From Xenorhabdus stockiae (GTDB lineage: Bacteria; Pseudomonadota; Gammaproteobacteria; Enterobacterales; Enterobacteriaceae): a stretch of DNA of 64,000 nucleotides. Shown here piece after piece: positions 17,402-24,877 of this stretch. Under the pieces are notes generated by a model. It saw only the letters and a list, made by a program, of their open reading frames with translations, was not told where the DNA came from and did not search any database. Each line of letters starts with the position of its first letter. Position 1 is the stretch's first letter. Where the stretch lies: positions 22,451-86,450 of the forward strand of contig NZ_NJAJ01000021.1 in NCBI RefSeq assembly GCF_002632825.1. Direction: 5' to 3'. Made by a program: the position numbers and the translations under genes.

Positions 17402-17983
17402 CAAGATCCACTGAACCTGGGCGGCGGGTTTAACCCGTACGGCTACGTGCACAACCCGGTGCGGTTCGTGGATCCGTATGGGTTATCGTCGGGGACAACG
17501 ACGTTCTATCATGCGGGCAATATCAAAGGACCAATTGATCCAAATGTGGGGCGTGATGTACTTGACTTTGATCCTAAAGGTCAAGGAGGATTTTATGTTA
17601 CTACAATAAGGGAGCAGGCTGAAGATTGGTATTATAGGAAACTGAAATGGGATTCTGGTGTTTCTTTATATAAATTTGAAGTGCCAAATTCAGAATTAGC
17701 TAAATTGAATATTAAATATATTGATTTAAATACCCATAGTGGCATGCAAGAATGGTCAGATATTGTAACAAAAGGGCGTCAGGGGACGCTTATATATGAC
17801 CAACCATATGATGGAGTTGATGGGCCGATGCTGGGAAATCCTAAATCAGTATTAAAAGGAAAAAAACCAAGACTTGTAGAAGGGGGAAGTCACCAATTAG
17901 CCCTTTTCTCACAACAGGGAGCAGAAATGTTTGATAGACATTTAGTTTCAGTTACTAAACTACCAGTTGATGAGTGTGAATAA
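17402..17983 (+). pseudogene. Displaced Rhs tip D: core end plus near-complete DUF3990-like toxin domain
   Basis: The frame re-enters Rhs homology at QDPLNLGGGFNPYGYV, passes the core-end motif DPYGL (codons 17471-17485) and continues with a 165-residue tip: FYHAG, GGFYVTTIREQAEDW, FEVPNSELAKLNIKYID, YDGVDGPMLGN, HQLALFS, LPVDECE. The toxin domain is apparently intact and differs from the full-length Rhs tip, especially in its middle. There is no proper start, only a GTG at 17447 within the core end, and no Rhs shell, so it is a silent orphan tip. Its intact immunity gene follows. The ~115 bp of near-identical core-end DNA could let it recombine onto the Rhs gene 4.3 kb upstream. Confidence 0.8.
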
Positions 17984-17984
17984 A

Positions 17985-18365
17985 ATGATTGATAGAAAAA
18001 ATATTGTTGATGGGATTCTGATTGAAGATGTTAGATATCCAGATAAATATGTAATTTTCAATTTTTATACTTGGGTTGAACTTCTAAAAGGAATTATTGT
18101 TAATTACGCTAAAAAATCAGAAAATGAAGCTGAACATCTTATTATGAATGATCCTCTGATCCATATGCCGATTAATAACTTTCGAGATGTTGATTTTTTT
18201 AGTCATGAACTTGAATATCATTGGGCAATGTTGATAGCTTATGGTCCAGAATATTGGACAAAAGGTATTTCAGCTAGGCTACCAGAAGATTATATGCAGT
18301 GGGAAGAAAACTATATAAAGGAGCATAAACTAGCAGAAGATTGCTTTGTATATAGTGATGAATAG
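17985..18365 (+). CDS. Rhs immunity protein 4 (partner of displaced tip D)
   Basis: A 126-residue, more divergent paralog (MIDRKNIVDGILIEDV ... EYHWAMLIAYGPEYW ... CFVYSDE). Start at ATG 17985, one base after the tip D stop. It is the only orphan immunity gene whose toxin domain is still almost complete, so its divergence probably mirrors the divergence of tip D. Confidence 0.78.
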   Translation: MIDRKNIVDGILIEDVRYPDKYVIFNFYTWVELLKGIIVNYAKKSENEAEHLIMNDPLIHMPINNFRDVDFFSHELEYHWAMLIAYGPEYWTKGISARLPEDYMQWEENYIKEHKLAEDCFVYSDE

Positions 18366-18386
18366 TATAGTGCATTTTATGCTCCA

Positions 18387-18414
18387 AGCAGGTATTACTA
18401 TTTACCTGCTTTTT
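18387..18414 (+). terminator. Terminator after immunity gene 4
   Basis: AGCAGGT / ACCTGCT stem, 10-nt loop, then TTTT. It differs in sequence from the repeated array terminator. Confidence 0.7.
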
Positions 18415-18448
18415 ATATTCAATAATAATTGAAATATAAGGCCATAAA

Positions 18449-18830
18449 ATGATTTCTAAAGAAAATATTGTCGATTGGAATTATTATCACACACGAAGAT
18501 AACCCTAATAAAAAGCTTATATTTAATTTTTATTCTTGGGTTGAGGTGTTGAAAGCCATTATTATCAAATACGCTAATAAATCAGAAAGTGAGGCAGAGT
18601 ATCTTGTTTTAAACCACTCTGCAGTCTGTAGCTCTATTGATGATTATATGTCCGTTGGATTACGTAGTCATGACCTTGAATACAATTGGGCGATGTTCAT
18701 AGCCTATGGTCATGAATATTGGCTAAAAGGGATCCCCTCTCAGGAGCCGGAGGGTTTTGAGGAATGGGAAGAACAGTATAGAAAAAAACATAATTTGAAG
18801 GAATTTAGTTTTGAGTATATTCATGAGTGA
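18449..18830 (+). pseudogene. Rhs immunity gene 5, frameshifted
   Basis: The sequence starts MISKENIVD and then carries one extra T at 18475/18476 (GATTGGAATT where other copies have GATGGGATT), shifting the frame. The shifted frame 18468-18830 continues as a good paralog (IIITHEDNPNKK ... FSFEYIHE, 120 codons) and could start only at a TTG without a convincing ribosome-binding site. No toxin tip precedes it, unlike the other copies. Confidence 0.7.
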
Positions 18831-18891
18831 TAACAGGGATAAAGAGGATTAAAACGATTAAGACCGCAACCCCCTAAACTCAGAAACAAAA

Positions 18892-18924
18892 AGCCGGAAA
18901 ATCTTTGTGATCTTTCGGCTCTTT
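18892..18924 (+). terminator. Array terminator, copy 4
   Basis: Copy of the repeated AGCCGGAA hairpin with one mismatch on the right arm (TTTCGGCT) and a short T-run. Confidence 0.5.
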
Positions 18925-18928
18925 ATCA

Positions 18929-19004
18929 TCATCCTACCTGATAATCCCCTATCAATTCCCGCATTCGAAGCTTAATCTCACTGAGCTGGGTGCGGGTGTC
19001 GTCA
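18929..19004 (-). pseudogene. SymE-like gene 3' tail, copy 4
   Basis: Same tail as copy 1 but with a 15-bp deletion that removes the codons for the IKQQD segment. Like copy 1 it is fused to a truncated Rhs tip. Confidence 0.45.
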
Positions 19005-19181
19005 GTGTCGGGTAGCGATCCATATTTAAGAAGCCCAAATGGTGTTAAAAAGGGTCAACCTCCAAAAATTGAAGGTCACCAATTGGCCCTTTATACGCCA
19101 GAATCAGCGAAATTATTTGATGCGCATTTAGTTGCGGTTAAACGAATTGCTAATGGAAAAATAGTTGATGAGTGTCCATAA
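19005..19181 (+). pseudogene. Truncated Rhs tip fragment B' (duplicate of fragment B)
   Basis: Nearly identical to the fragment at 14250-14425 (VSGSDPYL ... GHQLALYTPESAKLFD ... KIVDECP). With the SymE tail before it and the immunity gene behind it, this is a second copy of a ~660-bp unit. Confidence 0.72.
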
Positions 19182-19182
19182 C

Positions 19183-19594
19183 ATGATTGATAAAAAAATA
19201 TTATTGATGGGATTGTTTTCGCAGATGAAGATAATCCCAATGAAAAGGTTATTTTTAATTTTTATACCTGGGTTGAAATGTTGAAATGTTGAAATGTTGA
19301 AATGTTGAAATGTTGAAAGCGATTATTGTCAAATATGGTAATAAATCCGAAAGTGAGGCAGAACAGCTTGTTTTAAATCATCCCGCTGTTTATCTCCCCA
19401 GAAATAGTAGTAGAAGCCTTGCGACACTCAGTCACGAATCTGAGTACGAATGGGCAATGGCTATAGTTTATGGCCATGGATATTGGCAAAGAGGTATCCC
19501 AGCTTATGAACCAGAAGGTTTTGATGAATGGGAAGAGCAACATAGAAAAGACCATGGTCTAGCGGAATTTAGTTTTGATTATATTGATGAGTGA
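19183..19594 (+). pseudogene. Rhs immunity gene 6, broken (duplicate of gene 2 with an 8-bp repeat expansion)
   Basis: The start MIDKK is followed by a run of seven A (19192-19198) where gene 2 has eight, so the frame shifts at codon 6 and ends at a TGA inside the repeat. At 19272-19319 the 8-bp unit GTTGAAAT occurs five times plus a sixth variant, against once plus the variant in gene 1, adding 32 bp. The rest (19310-19594) is open from an ATG inside the repeat and encodes the C-terminal two thirds. Confidence 0.75.
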
Positions 19595-19646
19595 TAACAG
19601 AGGGGAATGGAATTAAAACCCTGTCTCCCTAAACTCAGAAACAAAA

Positions 19647-19680
19647 AGCTGAAAAATCCTTGTGATCTTCCGGCTTTTTA
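19647..19680 (+). terminator. Array terminator, copy 5
   Basis: Same degenerate left arm as copy 2 (AGCTGAAAAATC), right arm GATCTTCCGGCT and five T residues. Confidence 0.45.
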
Positions 19681-19683
19681 TCA

Positions 19684-19785
19684 TCATCCGGCCTGATAAT
19701 CTCCAATCAGCTCCCGCATGTGAAGCTTAATCTCACTGAGCTGGTCTTGCTGGCGTTCACTCTGTTTCTTGATGGTGCGGGAACC
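19684..19785 (-). pseudogene. SymE-like gene 3' tail, copy 5
   Basis: Longest orphan tail: TIKKQSERQQDQLSEIKLHM followed by RELIGDYQAG and stop on the minus strand. At its left end it is joined to the end of another Rhs core. Confidence 0.45.
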
Positions 19786-19790
19786 CGACG

Positions 19791-19975
19791 GGATTCATAG
19801 ATCCACTGGGTTTATCTGGTGTTGGCATAATTGGAAGTATGGTCAGGAAAGTGAAAGGCCGTATATTCTTCATAAAAATGTTATGCAAACAGTAAATGCC
19901 CTGGGTACATTAAAAAATAGAAAAGATGCCAAAAGAGCAGTGGAGGGTTTATTCAAAGGTGAAATTCCCCCATAA
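19791..19975 (+). pseudogene. Rhs core-end / tip remnant F (different toxin type, frameshifted)
   Basis: One frame reads GFIDPLGLSGVGIIG, the Rhs core end, and stops at 19895. A second frame, open to 19975, supplies a tail (TVNALGTLKNRKDAKRAVEG then LFKGEIPP) unrelated to the DUF3990-like tips. I do not recognise the toxin family. It is a decayed tip of another specificity, with its own immunity gene behind it. Confidence 0.6.
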
Positions 19976-20005
19976 GGCTATTGAACTTATAAAGTAGGAG
20001 AAAGT

Positions 20006-20296
20006 ATGCCAGCATTATCAGAGTATTCTAATGTAACAAATACCGTATTTAATATTCTAGATAAGAAAGGATATAATATTTGGTATAACAATAAGTTAGA
20101 TATGTATTGCGCCGAAAAAGATGGTTGGGATTTCATGGCGGATTCTCCTTGCGGCTTGCTTGGAATCATATCTATATATGAATTTAAAAAACCAGATAAA
20201 TATCAAGAGTATTGGTGGCGAGACGAAGAAAAAGACTTATTAGAGGGGTTAAGCAATATACCACCAGAATATACATCGGTAATATATAAAAAATAA
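20006..20296 (+). CDS. Probable immunity protein of remnant F (unknown family)
   Basis: A 96-residue soluble acidic protein with a good AGGAG site 7 bases before its ATG. It is unrelated to the six immunity paralogs and lies 30 bp behind the eroded tip, so it is most likely that tip's immunity protein. Aromatic-rich segments such as EYWWRDEEKDLLEGL are visible. Function is inferred from position only. Confidence 0.6.
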   Translation: MPALSEYSNVTNTVFNILDKKGYNIWYNNKLDMYCAEKDGWDFMADSPCGLLGIISIYEFKKPDKYQEYWWRDEEKDLLEGLSNIPPEYTSVIYKK

Positions 20297-20350
20297 GTAA
20301 TCAAGAAAAATTAATTGCAAATTAATTACCATAACCTTCCAATAGAGTAT

Positions 20351-20800
20351 TTAGCTCATACTCCATTGTATCCTGAGTTCAAGTGATAAAACGTCGCCAG
20401 TGTGATATTTAGCTTGTTTCCAGATGATTTCAATCAGATTCAGCTCGGGGTTGTAAGCAGGAAGATAAAGTAAAAGCATGTTGTGTTCTCGTAACCCGCG
20501 ATTTCTGATTTTTTCCTCGCTCCCATGGTGAATACGCGCATTATCCAACACTAAAAATGTCAGGCGTTTTTCTCCTTGTTTGGCGACCTGCTAAAAAAAT
20601 CAATCACATTAGCTCGTGTGATACTGCCTGACGTTGTCTGGTAAAACAGCGTGTTGTCCGTGTAATTTAACGCCCCCAGAACTGACCGTCTGTTATGGTC
20701 TTGAGGCTCAGTCTCATGGGGTTTACCCTGTGAATAGGGATATCAATCACATCACACTCATTAAAAATAGCGGATAACAAGAGTTATTTTTTCATACAAT
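20351..20800 (-). pseudogene. IS630-type transposase remnant
   Basis: The minus strand encodes GEKRLTFLVLDNARIHHG and LLYLPAYNPELNLIEIIWKQ, the second and third catalytic segments of IS630-family DDE transposases. Upstream pieces (NECDVIDIP and GALNYTDNTLFYQTTSG) lie in other frames, so at least two frameshifts break the gene. The N-terminal part is absent. It marks the right edge of the Rhs array. Confidence 0.75.
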
Positions 20801-20848
20801 TACATTGGGTCGTGTGGTAATGAGCAACATAAATTGAGAGGTGCATGA

Positions 20849-21706
20849 ATGATAACTCAGGATGAAAAAAAGCAAGTATCTGGCTGGTTTCCAACACTAA
20901 TATTACCCAGGCCTGAAGATAGTCATAAAGGTACTTTCGGGACTCTGAATATTATCGGCGGGGCAGAAACTATGGGTGGCGCTTGTGTTCTTGCAGGTAC
21001 CGCTGCGTTAAAAAGTGGGTGTGGGAAGGTTATTATCGGTTTTAATCAGGAACCCCTTGCTGTCCAACTGATAGATACTGTACCGGAATTGATATTGAAT
21101 AAAGCAAGCCAGCTTTTTGAAGGCGAACTGCCATCTGCGTGGGTAATTGGTTGTGGGTTAGGGACTTCTGCTGAGGCGGTTCGTTTTATACAGAAAATGA
21201 TCAACTATATCCATCACGGTGAAAAAGTACTGGTTGATGCTGATGGTTTAAATATTTTGGCAAAATTTCCAAGCAAAATTGCGCTTTCGGACAAAACTGT
21301 TATCACTCCTCATGCGAAAGAAGCATCAAGGCTGTTACAGACAGACTCCCAATCTATCCAGTCTGACAGGCTGGGTTCGGCACTGGCCTTGAGTGCCCGA
21401 TATGATTGCTGGGTGGTACTTAAAGGTCATCGAACCGTAATTGCTGCACCGAATGGGCGAACGTGGGTAAATGAAACAGGTAATAGTGGCTTGGCGACTG
21501 CTGGTAGTGGGGATGTACTTTCCGGTATTATCGGGAGTCTGCTTGCTCAGAGTATTCCATTTGAGGAAGCGGTACGAGCAGGAGTTTGGTTACATGGTAA
21601 AGCGGCTGATATGCTGGTTGCGGATGGGATTGGGCCGATAGGTCTGACCGCCCATGAGATTATTGATTACGTAAGAAAGATAAGAAATCAAATAATTAGT
21701 TATTGA
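20849..21706 (+). CDS. Stand-alone ADP-dependent NAD(P)H-hydrate dehydratase domain protein
   Basis: 285 residues of the ribokinase-like NnrD/CARKD fold, which dehydrates damaged NAD(P)H hydrate back to NAD(P)H. Visible motifs: KGTFGTLNIIGGAETMGGAC near the N-terminus, VIGCGLGTS, VDADGLNIL, TPHAKEASRL and the active-site region GNSGLATAGSGDVLSGIIGS. In most Enterobacterales this domain is fused behind an epimerase domain in a bifunctional Nnr; here the epimerase half is absent. AGAGGTG precedes the ATG. It lies beside the Rhs array and may be an extra, accessory copy. Confidence 0.85.
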   Translation: MITQDEKKQVSGWFPTLILPRPEDSHKGTFGTLNIIGGAETMGGACVLAGTAALKSGCGKVIIGFNQEPLAVQLIDTVPELILNKASQLFEGELPSAWVIGCGLGTSAEAVRFIQKMINYIHHGEKVLVDADGLNILAKFPSKIALSDKTVITPHAKEASRLLQTDSQSIQSDRLGSALALSARYDCWVVLKGHRTVIAAPNGRTWVNETGNSGLATAGSGDVLSGIIGSLLAQSIPFEEAVRAGVWLHGKAADMLVADGIGPIGLTAHEIIDYVRKIRNQIISY

Positions 21707-21752
21707 TATATGATGGCTGAATTAAAAACTGACTATTAAGGAGCCGACGACA

Positions 21753-22109
21753 ATGATGAAAAAAATACTGTTAGCTTGTACTCTCTTCGTATTTTCACAG
21801 GTATCATTTGCAGATGATGCAACTATTTTTGAGACAAAGACGTATCATATTGCTATTTATAGTTTTTGCCCTGAGGGGTATGTAAGTTGCGAGGATGTGG
21901 AGTCTGTTGTGACAAATAAGAAAGATCATACTTCACTGACAATGAAAGGACACACTATGAATAGAGATTGTGACACAGGGAGCTGTTCTTTCTATGGATA
22001 TAGTTTTACTAATAAAAATATGAAATATACCATTTACCAACAAGGGATTTTATATATTTCAAAAAATGGAAAGTTGGTTTTTTCAGAGAATGGTGTATTT
22101 AATTATTGA
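21753..22109 (+). CDS. Small secreted cysteine-containing protein, unknown function
   Basis: 118 residues with a clear signal peptide (MMKKILLACTLFVFSQVSFA, cleavage near residue 20). The mature part has four Cys (in SFCPEGYVSCED and NRDCDTGSCSF), suggesting two disulfides in the periplasm. AAGGAG lies upstream. I do not recognise a family. It stands alone on the plus strand behind the dehydratase gene. Confidence 0.65.
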   Translation: MMKKILLACTLFVFSQVSFADDATIFETKTYHIAIYSFCPEGYVSCEDVESVVTNKKDHTSLTMKGHTMNRDCDTGSCSFYGYSFTNKNMKYTIYQQGILYISKNGKLVFSENGVFNY

Positions 22110-22720
22110 TTTTCAGTGTTATTAACTATGATCGTTAATGTATATTAGAAATATCACCAGTTTAATTGGTAACGTTACTTATTGCTTCTGCTTTATATAA
22201 TGGTTTATTGTTTTTTTATAACTAAAAAAATATAATTAAATTAATTGATTAAGAGTTACCACTAAATTATATTAGCGACAATTCGTCTCATTTACGATTT
22301 GTTTATCAAATTTTTCTATTTGAAACCTAAAAAATTGTCAGTAAACTTAATATACTATTCCCTTGCATAAAGCCCCCCCTGCATAGTGCTTTTTATGCTG
22401 AAAATAATAAAAAGAGGTTGGTTACTTTATAAATCCTCAGTAACAACAAGAAATAGTAGTGTGCCGTTGTCGCTTACTATGAGTGATGTGGATCCATATC
22501 CACAAATAAAGTTAGATCCTCATAACATCATTATGTATTTACTAAAAAAAGCTGCTGATTGAGAGCAGGTAGGAATGTTTTTACTACTTTTATCGATAAA
22601 TGAGATTAATTATGGAATTGTGATACTACGATGAAATTTATATAGAAATTTAACTGGTTGATTATCAAATTAGGAATTTAAAAACCTTTTTCTCATATCT
22701 GGTTTGATTGTTAAGGGGGA
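22110..22720. other. AT-rich intergenic region
   Basis: About 610 bp of very AT-rich DNA. One short open frame (22395-22562, 55 codons, with SDVDPYPQIKLDPHNI) has no visible ribosome-binding site and may be a remnant of a larger gene. I see nothing else that can be supported. Confidence 0.5.
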
Positions 22721-23266
22721 ATGATGCTTTTCCACGTTATCAACAAAAATAATATTGTTGCACTTTCGTTAATATTGGGTGTTGTCGTTTTCTTTTTTTC
22801 TTTATCATATAATAACAGTAAATTGGGTATTATCGATTATGCTGATAGACATTGCCAGAAAAACACGGATTGTCTGATTGATATGAATAAAATCGTCCCT
22901 TTTGATTGGGATAAAATGTATATTATTGATAAAGGAATGGGGCATAAGGATATTGAGGATATTATCGGAGCGGCATTTAAAGGAAAAGCTAGTTTTTTTT
23001 ATAAGATTATTTTTGTAAGAAACAAACAGGTAGTTTATGAAGATGAATATGATCCCTATATAAGATCTTATGAAAAAAAACTATTGAAACCAGACTTTCA
23101 GTATCCTTATGATGGTAAAGAAAATTATTTCAACTATTATGCGATCTCTAAAGATAATGCGATCCTTTCAATGAAGATTGAGAATAAACCACTCACAGAT
23201 GACGATAAAGTTTACTATAAGCTATCTCCTTCTAATTCACAGCAGGTGAAAGAGAAAAATTTGTAA
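22721..23266 (+). CDS. Membrane-anchored protein of unknown function
   Basis: 181 residues: one N-terminal membrane helix (about 11-29, ending FFFSLSY), then an extracytoplasmic domain with an early Cys pair (HCQKNTDC) and the segment VPFDWDKMYIIDKGM. A strong AGGGGGA site precedes the ATG. Small lysine-rich exported proteins of this build are common beside toxin loci, but no function can be assigned. Confidence 0.6.
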   Translation: MMLFHVINKNNIVALSLILGVVVFFFSLSYNNSKLGIIDYADRHCQKNTDCLIDMNKIVPFDWDKMYIIDKGMGHKDIEDIIGAAFKGKASFFYKIIFVRNKQVVYEDEYDPYIRSYEKKLLKPDFQYPYDGKENYFNYYAISKDNAILSMKIENKPLTDDDKVYYKLSPSNSQQVKEKNL

Positions 23267-23304
23267 ATATATATCCTACTATTGGTTGGTGCTTCAGTGC
23301 AGGT

Positions 23305-23658
23305 CTACTTCTTCTTTTTGGCCTGCACTTTTTTAATTTTATTTTTTCCTTTTTGTTCTGAACGGGCTTGTGAATTTTTTTGGGATGATGGCTTAGCAGA
23401 GGTTGGATTATTTTTCGGTTTGGAACGTTGCTCTTGTGCAGCTTTCAGGCGTCTTTCCCACTCGCAGGCTGCATTCAGGCTTTCCAGTGTTCTGGTTAGC
23501 CCGGAAATTAATCTTTCATCCATATCATTTTTGGCATATTGGAGCTGTTTCTCTAATGTTTTCTGTTTGTTTTCGCACCTAGCTTTAGTTGGTTTTGCAT
23601 AGGCAATATTCATACTGAAAACGACTAATACAGCCAAGATCATAGTTTTCGACTTCAT
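23305..23658 (-). CDS. DUF1090 (YqjC-like) periplasmic protein
   Basis: 117 residues with a signal peptide (to about residue 21, AYA), a helical DUF1090 core with CENKQKTLEKQLQYAKND and GLTRTLESLNAACEWE, and a long Lys/Ser/Gln-rich basic tail ending KKVQAKKKK. The pattern of two Cys bracketing a helical pair fits DUF1090. The function of the family is unknown. The basic tail is longer than I expect for E. coli YqjC and could bind a polyanion. Confidence 0.75.
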   Translation of the reverse strand: MKSKTMILAVLVVFSMNIAYAKPTKARCENKQKTLEKQLQYAKNDMDERLISGLTRTLESLNAACEWERRLKAAQEQRSKPKNNPTSAKPSSQKNSQARSEQKGKNKIKKVQAKKKK

Positions 23659-23869
23659 GAACTATTCCTAGTCTGATTTGAAATGCTTATTCAAAATTTT
23701 ATATGCTGATCGGGATTTGTTCCTGAAAATTAGACGTTAGTTACAATTGATGAGGTGCAGAATGGAGGCTTTTATCTTTTTTCGCGAGAATGAGGCATAA
23801 TGCTTTTTTGTTGTCTGATCAGCCATCAGGCAAGTTATCAATATTTCTCTCCCGGGGTTTGAAAATCGA

Positions 23870-24712
23870 ATGCTAAGTTATCGTCATAGCTTCCATGCAG
23901 GCAACCATGCTGATGTGTTAAAACATACTGTCCAAAGCCTTATCATTGAGTCACTTAAGGAAAAAGAGAAGCCTTTCCTTTATCTGGATACCCACGCAGG
24001 CGCAGGCCGTTATCAGCTCAGTGGCGAGCATGCCGAACGTACTGGCGAGTACTTGGAAGGGATTGCCCGTATTTGGCAGCGTGATGATATTCCTCAGGAA
24101 TTGTCAGGCTATATGAAAGTTGTGAAGGCTCTGAACCAGCATGGTGTTTTGCGTTATTACCCCGGTTCGCCATTAATTGCCCGTCACTTATTGCGCGAAT
24201 ATGATGAACTTAACCTGAGTGAACTGCACCCAAGTGATTTTCCTTTATTGCGTAGTGAGTTCTCCCGTGACAGACGCGCCCGTGTTCTGCGTGAAGATGG
24301 CTATCAACAGCTGAAATCAAAATTACCTCCTAAAACTCGCCGTGGGTTGGTGCTGATAGACCCTCCTTATGAGCTGAAGTCGGATTATCAGAATGTGGTT
24401 AAGGGTATTCTGGAAGGGTATAAACGTTTTGCGACGGGTACTTATGCGTTGTGGTATCCGGTTGTTCTACGCCAGCAGATTAAGCGTTTAGTTAAAGATT
24501 TGGAAAAAACCGGGATCCGCAAAATTTTGCAGATTGAGCTTGGCGTGCGTCCGGATAGTGATCAGCGCGGTATGACGGCATCCGGCATGATTGTGATCAA
24601 CCCGCCGTGGAAGCTGGAACAGCAGATGAAAGCTGTGCTGCCTTGGTTACAGCAGGTACTGATCCCTGAAGGCACAGGGCATAACTCAGTAGAGTGGATT
24701 GTACCGGAATAA
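23870..24712 (+). CDS. rlmJ: 23S rRNA (adenine-2030-N6)-methyltransferase RlmJ
   Basis: 280 residues, full family length. Begins MLSYRHSFHAGNHADVLKHT, the typical RlmJ N-terminus, has the SAM-binding segment LDTHAGAGRY and the catalytic DPPY motif (LVLIDPPYELKSDY). It methylates A2030 of 23S rRNA. It lies just before gor on the same strand, the same order as E. coli yhiR-gor. Confidence 0.96.
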   Translation: MLSYRHSFHAGNHADVLKHTVQSLIIESLKEKEKPFLYLDTHAGAGRYQLSGEHAERTGEYLEGIARIWQRDDIPQELSGYMKVVKALNQHGVLRYYPGSPLIARHLLREYDELNLSELHPSDFPLLRSEFSRDRRARVLREDGYQQLKSKLPPKTRRGLVLIDPPYELKSDYQNVVKGILEGYKRFATGTYALWYPVVLRQQIKRLVKDLEKTGIRKILQIELGVRPDSDQRGMTASGMIVINPPWKLEQQMKAVLPWLQQVLIPEGTGHNSVEWIVPE

Positions 24713-24877
24713 GACTATTTTTCAGCGTGATATTGCAGCATGGAGCATCAATTTGATAGCTCTAGCCTATGACAACGAAAGCCACAATCATCATGCATAG
24801 TGATAACTTTTTGTCATAATATACGTTACGATTAAATTGTAGTCAGTAGGTTAATTGATTAGACGGAAGTGCCTAAG

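Noticed and set aside
23282..23602. 106-codon plus-strand open frame opposite the DUF1090 gene
   Set aside because: Antisense to a gene with a signal peptide and a family match; hydrophobic only because the other strand is Lys-rich.
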